Source: Armatimonadetes bacterium UBA5352 | GTDB taxonomy: Bacteria > Armatimonadota > Zipacnadia > Zipacnadales > UBA5352 | Length of the DNA stretch: 64,000 bases | Reading direction: 5' to 3' | Assembly: GCA_002411015.1 (NCBI GenBank) | Contig: DHPY01000054.1 | Span: 57,945-121,944 of the forward strand | In this document: positions 41,156 to 50,014 of the stretch, in pieces | How the letters are laid out: every line of letters begins with the position of its first letter | Numbering within the stretch: the stretch's first letter is position 1 | The notes under the pieces: model-generated | Told to the model about the DNA's origin: nothing | The model's database searches: none | What the model saw: the letters and a program-made list of their open reading frames with translations, nothing else | Translations under genes and position numbers: made by a program

Positions 41156-43537
41156 CTACGGCATGGCATCCTGCACGTTCATGATCTGCTCAGCGATGAT
41201 CCACCGGTAGCCATCGAAGTCGCCCGCCGGCCAGAGATCGCCATACTGGTAGCGCGGGAGCACCTTGATGCTGTTCCAGATGAACTCAAGCTCCCGCTGC
41301 GCCTCGTCGGAGGCTGCGATGGCCCCGGCATTCCCCGACGCCCGTGCCTGCTTGATGAGCTGCTCCAGCGTGTAGATGTAGCGGTAATCGTCCTTGCCCT
41401 CGCGGTAGGACTCCCAGATCGTGACGCTCATCGGCGAGCCGTCAGGCTCCTGGCGCACGAGGAAGTCCATCGAGGCCCCGGTCAGGTAGTTCATCGGGTC
41501 GCTCGTGGTTGAGGTGTAGGTCCATGGGATCAGCGCCACGAAGCCTGAGCGCCAGAAGCCGAAGCCGTAGGTCATCCGGCCACCGCGCACTGTAGTGTGA
41601 TCGCACTCGCCGCAGGACTTGTTCGGGTAGCACCAGTACTTCACATCGCGTGCCGCCATGTCCGCCAGCACGATCTCGCGGTCCGGCAGGAAGGTCTGCG
41701 TGCACCACACGTTCGTGAATGGCATCAGCGGCGCGAACTGCTCCTGTTCTGGCGACGCCGTGACGTAGGTCGGCCCGCCGCCCGCGAGGATCGCCTCCAG
41801 TGTGATGCGCGTCAGCTCGACCGAGGTCGGATCGCGACCGGGCTCGTCTATCGGATAGTAGACGAAGACCGGCCAGCCGTACTTCTCGCGCTCGCCCTCA
41901 ATGAACCGCGTCATGCGCGTCAGCTCCGCCGCGTACTCCGGCGGCGGGATCTGCGCGTCGGCAGTGTGCGATCCCCACGAGGAGCCCACGTGCTTGCGGT
42001 AGATGTCGCCTGCGTTGATGCTGGTCGCGTAGGGGCCGGTGAAGCCGTAGCGCTCGCACAGGTCGAGCTTCGCCTGCAGGACCGTCCAGTCGGCCTCATA
42101 CTCACCGTTCTCGTTCTCCGGCCGGCACGACGCGGTCAGCCGGATGTTGTGCATCCCATGCGCCACCAGGTCGCTGTGCTCAAGCTCCGCCTGCCGCTCG
42201 AAGTAGGCGCGCGAGGCCTCGTCCGCGGCCCGGCTTGCGTTGTCCAGCGGGTGGCGGTAGTACATCCCGTAGATCTTGCTCGGGTCATCCTGCAGCGTGA
42301 ACGGCAGCACCCGCAGCCGGATCGGCATGCGCCCCTCGCCGCCCGCGTCGTCGCGGACGATGACCGCCCCCTCGTAGAGGCCGGGCCGCGCGCCCTCAGG
42401 CACGCGAAGCGTCAGCCAGAAGCGATGGGTCGCGCCTGCAGTCAGCCCGACCGGCCCGGCAGGATCGAAGATCTCGCGCTGCTGGAACATCCACATCGGC
42501 TCCAGCGCATCCGGCACGATGCGGTAAAGGCCCATGCCGACGTAGTTGGGCCGCGCGCGCATGTAGCGCACGTGGCGGATGTCCACCGCCCCCGCCTCCA
42601 CCGGGCCGATGTCCGTCGCCTCGACCGAGAGATCGCCCACATCACGCAGCAGGTTCACGCAGACCGTCACCGGCTCGTACTCGCCGGGCGTGGCGAAGAT
42701 GCGCAACTCCTGGTTGATCTCCTCGGCGCGCGGGAGCGTGTTGTGCCAGACCACCTCCGACCACGGCTGGCTGAAGAGCACCCAGCCGCGATCCCGATCC
42801 GCCTGCGACGGCTCGGGCATCGGCTCGGGATCGGGCGGCGGATCGAGCGTCCATCTCGCCTGCTCCGCGGGCGGAAGGAAGAACACCCACTCCTCGAGCG
42901 GATCGACGATCTCGCGCTCGACGCGCGGCCACTCATCCTCGGAGGCAATGAGCACCGCACTGACGAGCCACTTGCTCCGCGGCGTGAAGGCGAGCGCGAC
43001 CTGCCCGTTCGGCGCGGAGGCGATCAATCGCACCGGGCGGTGCTGGAGGCCACCCTCCATCTGCACCCGCGCGCTCGCCGCATCATCGGCAGAGACAGTG
43101 AAGTCCCAGTACTGGTAGCGGGTGTCGCCGCTCGTGCCGCAGAGCAGGTAGACGCGGTAGGCGCCAGGAGGCACGTCCACGAGGAACTGGTTGGTGCTCT
43201 CGCCGATGATGCAGTCCTCGGTGATCGCGTTCGTCCACATGAGCGGAGGCGCGGGCGAGCCGCGGCGGTCACCCATCTCCTCATAGGCCTGTGCCTGCTC
43301 TGACAGGCCCTCGGCCCTCTGCCAGCCGTAGCCAGTTCGCTCCGTGTACAGGTCGGCAGCGGTGACGCGGGTAGCTCCCTCGGATACCTTCGACTCGGCG
43401 GTGCCCATGTCGAAGAAGCGGACTTCGGCACTCGCCAGGACGGGCATGCCGAGTATAACTATGTTCAACAATACTACCTTAAAGCTCGCCAAAGTCGTAC
43501 TCGTATGCCCGCCTCTCGCGGACAGTATCGTGCACAT
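41156..43537 (-). CDS. Large secreted DUF4091-like (glycoside-hydrolase-like) protein
   Basis: A 793-residue protein from ATG 43537 (GGGAGG seven bases upstream; TAATG overlap with the upstream gene). The signal peptide ends near VLASAEV. Residues about 25-190 form a malectin/carbohydrate-binding-like sandwich (RFFDMGTAES..., YRVYLLCG). The middle is a fibronectin-like stretch (GEYEPVTVCVNLL..., RPGLYEGAVIVRDDAGGEG). The rest is a TIM-barrel-like domain with YYPIDEPGR (about 585) and GRMTYGFGFWRSG, as in DUF4091 proteins. It likely acts on polysaccharide outside the cytoplasm; catalytic residues are not proven. Confidence 0.7.
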   Translation of the reverse strand: MCTILSARGGHTSTTLASFKVVLLNIVILGMPVLASAEVRFFDMGTAESKVSEGATRVTAADLYTERTGYGWQRAEGLSEQAQAYEEMGDRRGSPAPPLMWTNAITEDCIIGESTNQFLVDVPPGAYRVYLLCGTSGDTRYQYWDFTVSADDAASARVQMEGGLQHRPVRLIASAPNGQVALAFTPRSKWLVSAVLIASEDEWPRVEREIVDPLEEWVFFLPPAEQARWTLDPPPDPEPMPEPSQADRDRGWVLFSQPWSEVVWHNTLPRAEEINQELRIFATPGEYEPVTVCVNLLRDVGDLSVEATDIGPVEAGAVDIRHVRYMRARPNYVGMGLYRIVPDALEPMWMFQQREIFDPAGPVGLTAGATHRFWLTLRVPEGARPGLYEGAVIVRDDAGGEGRMPIRLRVLPFTLQDDPSKIYGMYYRHPLDNASRAADEASRAYFERQAELEHSDLVAHGMHNIRLTASCRPENENGEYEADWTVLQAKLDLCERYGFTGPYATSINAGDIYRKHVGSSWGSHTADAQIPPPEYAAELTRMTRFIEGEREKYGWPVFVYYPIDEPGRDPTSVELTRITLEAILAGGGPTYVTASPEQEQFAPLMPFTNVWCTQTFLPDREIVLADMAARDVKYWCYPNKSCGECDHTTVRGGRMTYGFGFWRSGFVALIPWTYTSTTSDPMNYLTGASMDFLVRQEPDGSPMSVTIWESYREGKDDYRYIYTLEQLIKQARASGNAGAIAASDEAQRELEFIWNSIKVLPRYQYGDLWPAGDFDGYRWIIAEQIMNVQDAMP

Positions 43538-44409
43538 TAGTCTGCCTCCCACGGCGAGGACAGCACCCGCACCGGCGCTGTCACGAAGCGGTCACTCCCG
43601 GCGATCCGCGTCTGCAGTTCGTATTCGCCTGCGGGAACCTCGGTCACCTGGAGCGGGACTGTGTGGATGCCCGGTCCCAGGCGCGCGCTCCCCTCGCACA
43701 GCGTAGTGTCCTCGCGAGCGAGACGCGCGAGCACCTCGGCGGTCCCGCCCTCTTCCAGCCCGGTCAACTCAACCCGCACCCGCAGCACCGGAGCATCGGC
43801 GTAGTGCAGCCGGCTCAGTGGGCTGGCGCTGATGATTGTCGGCTCCGCGTAGCGCAGCAGCGAGAGGTCGTCGATCCAGAAGTCCACGACATCACCATGC
43901 GCGTAGTTCGCCTCGGTGATGAAGAACTGCACACCCGTGCAGTCGCCGGGGTTCGGCAGGTTCGCCGTCGGGAAGCGGCAGTGTGCCCACTCCCCTTTGC
44001 GCAGGTCCAGATTCACGCTGAAGCTGTTCTCTTTGTTCGGGCTGCGGACGATGAACCCGAGCGCGGCCGGAGGCAGGCTCTCACGCGAGCTGTCGGCGTA
44101 GACCCAGAAGTCGATGAAGTCCCACCGCGTCCAGTCGCGCAGGTCCTCAGCGACCGGCGTATTGGTGCGCGGCCAGCCGATGGGGTGGCCCACCTCGCCC
44201 GTCTCGTGGTTCACGTCCACGTGGAATCGCAGGGCGCTGCCGCTGCGGGCATGCGTGGCGTCGGGCGCGATGGTGGCCTCCCACGCACCCCAGGCGGAGG
44301 CGTCCTCGCCGTCCGCGAGGACCCGCGCGTCCATCGGCGGTTCGTCAGGCTGAGCGCACGCGGTGCAGGCGCCGATCAGCAGGAGGAGCAACGGGCAACA
44401 GATACGCAT
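43537..44409 (-). CDS. Lipoprotein with carbohydrate-binding-like domain
   Basis: A 290-residue protein. The signal sequence ends in a lipobox-like LLIGAC at residue 15 (TAC at 18 is a possible alternative). Residues about 50-195 look like a galactose-binding-like jelly roll (SGSALRFHVDVNHETGEVGHP, DFIDFWVYADSS, YAHGDVVDFWIDDLSL). A C-terminal Ig-like beta domain follows. It heads the minus-strand operon and is probably an outer-membrane or surface anchor that delivers substrate to the DUF4091-like protein. Confidence 0.65.
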   Translation of the reverse strand: MRICCPLLLLLIGACTACAQPDEPPMDARVLADGEDASAWGAWEATIAPDATHARSGSALRFHVDVNHETGEVGHPIGWPRTNTPVAEDLRDWTRWDFIDFWVYADSSRESLPPAALGFIVRSPNKENSFSVNLDLRKGEWAHCRFPTANLPNPGDCTGVQFFITEANYAHGDVVDFWIDDLSLLRYAEPTIISASPLSRLHYADAPVLRVRVELTGLEEGGTAEVLARLAREDTTLCEGSARLGPGIHTVPLQVTEVPAGEYELQTRIAGSDRFVTAPVRVLSSPWEAD

Positions 44410-44470
44410 CGTCCGGCCCCCTCGGGCACAGGATTGTGGTACAGGTCAGTTCGCGCTCGCCCGGGCAATT

Positions 44471-44487
44471 CCTCCGCTCGGCGGAGG
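44471..44487 (+). promoter_or_regulatory. Perfect hairpin in leader of the 44551 gene
   Basis: CCTCCGC-TCG-GCGGAGG is a 7-bp perfect inverted repeat in the 141-base gap between divergent genes. It could be an operator or leader hairpin; its right arm is also Shine-Dalgarno-like. Confidence 0.35.
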
Positions 44488-44550
44488 CGATCTCTCGGGG
44501 CAGGCGAACCTCCCGGGCGCGAACTACTGCGCCGCGATGGAGGCTCCACG

Positions 44551-45579
44551 ATGGACAGGTTGCGTGTCGGCGTCGTCGGACTGGGCGGGAACGGTCGCGC
44601 CTTCGTGCGCGGATATGAGTTGAGTGACCTGTGCGACCTTGTAGCAGTTTGCGACCTGAATCCTGTACGCGTTGATGAAGCTGCCGCTGAGGTCTGCGGC
44701 GGTCCGCAGAAGTACACGGACCTGGAGAGGATGCTGGACTCGGCGAACCTCGACGCCCTCTCAGTGCACACGCCGGACCACCTGCACGCCGACCCGTTCA
44801 TCGCCGGGCTGCAGGCGGGCTGCCACGTGCTGGTGGAGAAGCCGATGGGCAACACCATCGCCGACCTGGAGCGCATGACCGCCGCAGCCCGCGCATCAGA
44901 CCGCAAGACGCTCGTCGGGCACATCCTGCGCTTCAACCCGATCTATGCGGAGGTCCACCGGCGCTGCGCGGACGGCGATCTGGGCGATGTCTTCTATCTT
45001 GAGGCCGACTACTTCCACGATCTCAAGCGCCAGGCGGAGCCAGAGCGGACTAACCCGTTCATCGGTGGAGTCAACTGGTGGCTGGAGCATGAGAAGGTGA
45101 TCGTGGGCGGCGGAGCGCACCAGTTCGACCTGCTGCGCTGGTACGCCAATGCGCACGCAGTCGAGGTCACCGGCTACGGGAACTCGATCGCGTTCCCGGA
45201 GATGAAGCATCCGGACTGCATGTGCGCGGTCTTCAAGCTGGCCTCAGGCGCGGTCGCGAAGGTGGGCGCTGCCTACGGCGTCGTCGGCCCGCGGCCCGAG
45301 TGGATGAACCTCGAGGTCTACGGCACCAAGGGCACCGTGCGGAACGCGCAACTGATCACCGGCGATCACGCGGACCCGACGATCGAGGACCTGGGCGTCG
45401 AGTACAGCGGCCATCCATTCCAGCCGGAGATCGCGCACTTCCTGCAGAGCATCATCGACGATACGCCGACGCTGGTGGATGCCTTCGAGGGCGCGAACTC
45501 GGCAGCGGCCACGATCATGGCCTGCGAGTCGATCGAGGCCGACGGGAAGCCGATGGCGGTCCCGTACTTCCAGCGGTGA
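44551..45579 (+). CDS. Gfo/Idh/MocA family oxidoreductase
   Basis: A 342-residue protein from ATG 44551 with GGAGG upstream. N-terminal LRVGVVGLGGNGRAFVRG binds NAD(P). HVLVEKPMGNTIAD carries EKP near 94, and GGGAHQFDLLRWYA near 190 gives the substrate His helix. VGHILRFNPIYAE fits the sugar or inositol dehydrogenase type. It is divergent from the lipoprotein-led operon, so it is likely part of the same carbohydrate programme. It is convergent with the export permease gene, 7 bases away. Confidence 0.87.
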   Translation: MDRLRVGVVGLGGNGRAFVRGYELSDLCDLVAVCDLNPVRVDEAAAEVCGGPQKYTDLERMLDSANLDALSVHTPDHLHADPFIAGLQAGCHVLVEKPMGNTIADLERMTAAARASDRKTLVGHILRFNPIYAEVHRRCADGDLGDVFYLEADYFHDLKRQAEPERTNPFIGGVNWWLEHEKVIVGGGAHQFDLLRWYANAHAVEVTGYGNSIAFPEMKHPDCMCAVFKLASGAVAKVGAAYGVVGPRPEWMNLEVYGTKGTVRNAQLITGDHADPTIEDLGVEYSGHPFQPEIAHFLQSIIDDTPTLVDAFEGANSAAATIMACESIEADGKPMAVPYFQR

Positions 45580-45586
45580 GACGCGG

Positions 45587-47977
45587 CTACTCGCCATGCA
45601 GACGCGTCATCTGCGCGAGGTTCATCGAGGCGATGCTGCGCAGCGCCGGGATCTGGCAGACCACCACGAGCACGAGCGTGAAGACGATCGAGATGATGAA
45701 CGTCCGCGGCGAGATGTAGAAGTCGATCGAGAAGCTCTCTGTCTGCCACAACTCCACCAGGCCTCGAGCTCCTGCGAGGCCTGCGGGCACACCCACGAGG
45801 ATGCCGAGCAGCGTCGACGCGAGATTCTCGACCGTCACCATCCGGGTGATCTCGCGCATCGTCACGCCCAGCGCGCGCAGCGATGCGATCTCCGCCCGCC
45901 GCTCCTGCACGTTGCTGTTGATTGTGTTATACACGATCGCGACGGTCAGCGCGCCCGCGAAGATCATGAGGATGCCGATGAAGATGTAGTTCATCGTCAT
46001 GGAGCGGTCGACTTCCGCGCGCATGTCGTAGGTCGTCTCGACCATGATCGCGCCCGGGAGATCGTAAGCGCGCGCCGCGACGGCCTGATGGTAGCCGGGC
46101 TTCGCCTTGATGACCATCCCGCCGATGGTGCCCGGCGGGAAGCCGAGCCGCGAGCCGAACTGTCGCTGGAGCGCCTCGGCCGACATGTAGATGCCCGCGC
46201 CAATCGGCTGGCGGACAGTTTTCGTCACCTTCACCGGGCTCTCCAGGCGCAGGTCGCGCGAGTTGTAAGCGTATTGCAGCTTAAGCACGTCTCCGCGCTC
46301 AATATCCATGCTCCGCGCGGTAGAGTTAGCAGGGTAGATCCCGTTGCCGATGAGTGGCACGGGCCACCCCTGCTCATCGCGGAAGGTCTGCAGGCGGCTG
46401 CCCGCCGGGACGCCGGTGATGACGAAGTCATCTACGTCCTTACCATGCTGCAGCGTGACGGGGATGCCGACGTTGCCCTCCGCCCACTCCACCTCCGGCC
46501 AGCGCAAGACCTGCTGGACCACCGAACTGCTGACGGGCGCGGCGAAGCCCACATCCACATCGTAGTTGCGCACTGAGTCGAAGTAGTAGCCGATCGAGTG
46601 CCCCAGCGCGTCCATCATGAACATCGTGGTAATCATCAACACGAGTCCGGAGGCGACACCGAAGATCGTGTAGACCGTGCGGTGGGTCTGGCGGAAGAGG
46701 CTGTTGAGGGCGACGCTGGTGGTGAAGCTCGCACCCCGGAGGAGCCTTGCGACGATGCGAGGCGGGTGGCGCATGGAGGCCGATGCGCCGGAGCGCATCG
46801 CCTCCGCGGGGCTCATCCGCGAGGCTTCTCTGGCCGGCCGCCAGCCCGCGACGAGGCTCGTCGTCAGCGTGACCAGCACCCCGATCAGGGCCACCGTCAC
46901 GCCCGACGCGAGGCGAAGGAACGGAATCCCGAGTTCGGTGAGGTAGATGCGCGTGATGCCGATCGCGAACCACTGACCGAGGAGCACGCCCGGGATCGTG
47001 CCGACTATGCCCATCAGTCCCGCGAAGGCGAGATACTGCAGCCCCACGCGCCACGCAGGAAGGCCGGACGCGCGCAGGAAGCCGATCTGCCGCCGCTCGC
47101 GCTCAACGGTGCGCGAGAGGATGCTCAGCACCGTGAGCGCGGCCGCGCCGATGAAGAGGCTCGGGAAGATCACCGCGAACTGCGCGAGGCCATCGAGGTC
47201 CTGCTGCAGCACCTGGCGGCTCGGCTGCTCCTCCTGCGGCACCGGCGGCATCGCGCCGAAGCGCCGCAGGTCGGCATACATGGCGCTCATGACGCGATCG
47301 CGCGTGCCCTCAGCAGTCATGCACACGATCTCGTTCACCAGACCGTGCATGTTGAAGAGGCGCTCCACCTGCCGCCGACGCATCCACATCACGCCAAAGC
47401 TCTCAGGCGTCGGGAAGAGGTTCTCCTTCGAGCGCACCACGTAGAGGTACTCAATCGACGAGACGATCCCGGCCACGCGGAACGCCTGGCGCAGGTTGCC
47501 CACGATCGGGTAGATCACGTCACCCGGCCGGTAGTCATGGGCGCGGGCAAAGCCGCGCTCGAGCAGGACCTCCCGTGCATCCGGCGGGCCGAGGTAGTTG
47601 CCCTCCAGCAGCATCAGCCGGTTGATCTGCAGCTCGCCCTGGTCGGGGACGGAGATGACGCGGCCGGTTACGACCTTCCGCCGCCCCGGCGCCTGCTCAA
47701 CGCGCACATCGCGGCTGATGCGGCCGGTGATCTGCCAGACGCCAGGAACCGCCGCGAGGCGGTCCACGGTCTGCCGCGGAGCCTGGTCGAGCTGGATCGT
47801 GAAGTCCGCGAGGCGCAGGTTCGCGTAGCCCCACTCATACGACTCGCCCATCGAGCGGTAGGAGAGGTAGAAGCTGTGGTACATGGAGATTCCGAGCATG
47901 GTGACGACCGCGATCCCGATCGCCTGGACGCGGTAGGCACGCAGGTCCCGGATGAGCTTCAGCCATAGTCGTGACAT
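45587..47977 (-). CDS. Double-FtsX ABC transporter permease
   Basis: A 796-residue protein. N-terminal TM near 18-38 (AIGIAVVTMLGISMYHSF) is followed by a periplasmic domain. The first FtsX module lies about 265-390, with SILSRTVERERRQIGFLRASGLP. A second TM and periplasmic unit then ends in a second FtsX module (about 670-785, NVQERRAEIASLRALGVTMREI). Two-module FtsX permeases of this kind export lipids, peptides or drugs with a MacB-type ATPase and a HlyD adaptor. It is the last gene of the minus-strand set that also contains those partners, separated from them by three genes. Confidence 0.88.
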   Translation of the reverse strand: MSRLWLKLIRDLRAYRVQAIGIAVVTMLGISMYHSFYLSYRSMGESYEWGYANLRLADFTIQLDQAPRQTVDRLAAVPGVWQITGRISRDVRVEQAPGRRKVVTGRVISVPDQGELQINRLMLLEGNYLGPPDAREVLLERGFARAHDYRPGDVIYPIVGNLRQAFRVAGIVSSIEYLYVVRSKENLFPTPESFGVMWMRRRQVERLFNMHGLVNEIVCMTAEGTRDRVMSAMYADLRRFGAMPPVPQEEQPSRQVLQQDLDGLAQFAVIFPSLFIGAAALTVLSILSRTVERERRQIGFLRASGLPAWRVGLQYLAFAGLMGIVGTIPGVLLGQWFAIGITRIYLTELGIPFLRLASGVTVALIGVLVTLTTSLVAGWRPAREASRMSPAEAMRSGASASMRHPPRIVARLLRGASFTTSVALNSLFRQTHRTVYTIFGVASGLVLMITTMFMMDALGHSIGYYFDSVRNYDVDVGFAAPVSSSVVQQVLRWPEVEWAEGNVGIPVTLQHGKDVDDFVITGVPAGSRLQTFRDEQGWPVPLIGNGIYPANSTARSMDIERGDVLKLQYAYNSRDLRLESPVKVTKTVRQPIGAGIYMSAEALQRQFGSRLGFPPGTIGGMVIKAKPGYHQAVAARAYDLPGAIMVETTYDMRAEVDRSMTMNYIFIGILMIFAGALTVAIVYNTINSNVQERRAEIASLRALGVTMREITRMVTVENLASTLLGILVGVPAGLAGARGLVELWQTESFSIDFYISPRTFIISIVFTLVLVVVCQIPALRSIASMNLAQMTRLHGE

Positions 47978-48025
47978 GTGTCCCCTGGAGCGTCTGGGAG
48001 ACGATTCCGGCGGTCGCCGAGGGCG

Positions 48026-50002
48026 CTATCGCTTCACACACGCTCCTACGCCGCCGACGCCGCGGGGGCAGTAGAGCGTCCTCCTCGTTCCGACGCGCGT
48101 GCCGTTGAAGACCGCAATCAACTCCGAGGCCTCATGCAGCAGCACCGCCATGCCGACGCTGATCAGGCCCAGCACCGCCGATGGGATGAGCGCCGCGAGC
48201 ACCAGCAGCGCAAAGACGATGTTCTGCGTGCCGACGGCGATCGATCGGCGTCCGAGGCGGATGGCGAAGGGCACGAGCGTGAGGTCGTCGCCGACCAGCG
48301 CGGTGTCGGCTGCCTCGATCGCGGCGTCGGTCCCGCCGGTGCCCATCGCGATACCGACCGTCGCCTGCGCCAGCGCCGGAGCGTCGTTGATGCCATCGCC
48401 GACCACGGCGACCGCGCCGTGCTCGCGCTCAAGCTCAACGACCGCGCCGATCTTCGCCTCAGGCGTAAGCTCCGCGCGCACATCCTCTATTCCGGCCTCG
48501 CGCGCAACCGCATGGGCGGTCTGCTGGTTGTCGCCGGTCAGCATCACCGTGCGGATGTTCATCGCGTGCAGGTCCTCGATGGCATGCTCCGCCTCGGGCC
48601 GCAGCGTGTCGCCGAGCGCGATGAGCCCGAGCGGCCCATGGTCGGTGGTGACGCAGACAACCGTGCGACCCTCGGCCTGCAGCCGCTCCGATTCCCCCGC
48701 GATGGCGGCTGCCAGCCCGAGCTCCTCGCACAGGCGCGGACTGCCGACGTAGGCTGTGGCGCCATTGAGCCGCCCGCTGACGCCCGCGCCCGTGATCGAG
48801 CGGAAGTCCGTGATCTCCGGCAGCGCGATGCCGGCCTCATGGGCATGCCGAACGATCGCCTCGCCGAGGGGGTGCTCCGAGCGGCTCTCGAGTGCCGCCG
48901 CAACCGCCAGCACCTCATCGCGATCGCCATTGAGCGCGAGCACATCGGTCACCACTGGCTTCCCCGCGCTGAGCGTGCCGGTCTTGTCGAATGCGACCAC
49001 ACGCACGCGCCCAAGCTCCTCGAGATGCGCGCCACCCTTCACCAGCACGCCCGTCTTCCCGGCCCGACCGATCGCCGCCGCGATCCCAACGGGCGTGGAC
49101 ATGATCAGCGCGCAGGGCGCCGCCGCCACGAGCAGCACAACCGCGCGTGTCGCCCACTCGGCTGCATTCGCTCCGACGGCGGCGGCAATGACCACCATCA
49201 GCACCGCAGCGAGCAGCACCAGCGGCGTATAGACCTTGCCGAAGCGCTCGATGAAGAGCTGACGCGTGCCCTTGCGCTCCTGCGCCTCCTCAACGAGGTG
49301 GATCATGCGCGAGAGCGTGTTGTGCTCGAAGTCCGCGGTCGCGCGCACGGTCAGCGGCCCCTCACCGTTGATTGTCCCGGCGAAGACCCGGTCACCCGTC
49401 TCGCGCTCCACGGGCAGACTCTCACCGGTCACCGGCGCTTCGTTGAGGAGCGACCGGCCCTCTACGATCTCCCCGTCCGTGGCAACCGTCTCGCCGGGCC
49501 GCACGAGGAAGAGGTCGCCCACGCGAAGTCCCTCGGCTGGCGTCTCCAGCTGCTCGCCATCTACCAGCACCGTCGCTGTGGGCGGCACCAGATCGAGGAG
49601 CCCGCGGATTGAGCGGCGTGTGCGGACGTATGTGTAGTGCTCGATGCCCTCGGCGGCGCCGTAGAGGAACACCAGCGCGGCCGCCTCGTCCCACATCCCG
49701 AGCACGATCGAGCCTGCAGTCGCCGCGATCATCAGGACCTCGATCCCCACCACGAAGTCGTGGACGAGGCCCTCCAGTCCCTCCAGGATCCAGTGATAGC
49801 CGCCAAGGATGATCGCGATGCAGTATGCGCCGATCTCCACGTTGCGACCGATGACGTCGAAGACCCTCTCGCCGAGCAGGAACGCGACCCCCGCGATCAC
49901 ACCGGCGATCAGTGCGTTGCGCAGCGGCTCGAAGGCGTACCAGCGCCCCGAGAAGATCGCTTCCGCATCGGCGCCATGAACCTGGCAGTCAGCGCAGCCC
50001 AT
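48026..50002 (-). CDS. P1B-type heavy-metal ATPase with APC motif
   Basis: A 658-residue protein from ATG 50002 with GGAGG seven bases upstream. It shows PVTGESLPVE, the transmembrane motif APCALIMSTPVG (the usual CPC or SPC is APC here), the phosphorylation site AFDKTGTLSAGKP, SRSEHPLGEAI, MLTGDNQQTA and VGDGINDAPALA. The N-terminus has only CADCQVHG, not a full HMA domain. The metal could be Zn, Cd, Co or Fe. HEASELIAVFNGTR at the C-terminal end is as in zinc/cobalt types. It is embedded in the export operon. Confidence 0.9.
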   Translation of the reverse strand: MGCADCQVHGADAEAIFSGRWYAFEPLRNALIAGVIAGVAFLLGERVFDVIGRNVEIGAYCIAIILGGYHWILEGLEGLVHDFVVGIEVLMIAATAGSIVLGMWDEAAALVFLYGAAEGIEHYTYVRTRRSIRGLLDLVPPTATVLVDGEQLETPAEGLRVGDLFLVRPGETVATDGEIVEGRSLLNEAPVTGESLPVERETGDRVFAGTINGEGPLTVRATADFEHNTLSRMIHLVEEAQERKGTRQLFIERFGKVYTPLVLLAAVLMVVIAAAVGANAAEWATRAVVLLVAAAPCALIMSTPVGIAAAIGRAGKTGVLVKGGAHLEELGRVRVVAFDKTGTLSAGKPVVTDVLALNGDRDEVLAVAAALESRSEHPLGEAIVRHAHEAGIALPEITDFRSITGAGVSGRLNGATAYVGSPRLCEELGLAAAIAGESERLQAEGRTVVCVTTDHGPLGLIALGDTLRPEAEHAIEDLHAMNIRTVMLTGDNQQTAHAVAREAGIEDVRAELTPEAKIGAVVELEREHGAVAVVGDGINDAPALAQATVGIAMGTGGTDAAIEAADTALVGDDLTLVPFAIRLGRRSIAVGTQNIVFALLVLAALIPSAVLGLISVGMAVLLHEASELIAVFNGTRVGTRRTLYCPRGVGGVGACVKR

Positions 50003-50014
50003 CACGTTCCTCCG

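Noticed and set aside
43665..45579. 638-residue plus-strand open frame
   Set aside because: Its first 300 residues are antisense to the lipoprotein gene; the real oxidoreductase starts at ATG 44551 with a good ribosome site.
46598..47968. 456-residue plus-strand open frame antisense to the permease
   Set aside because: It is a shadow of the FtsX-type permease gene, whose two conserved FtsX modules are on the minus strand.
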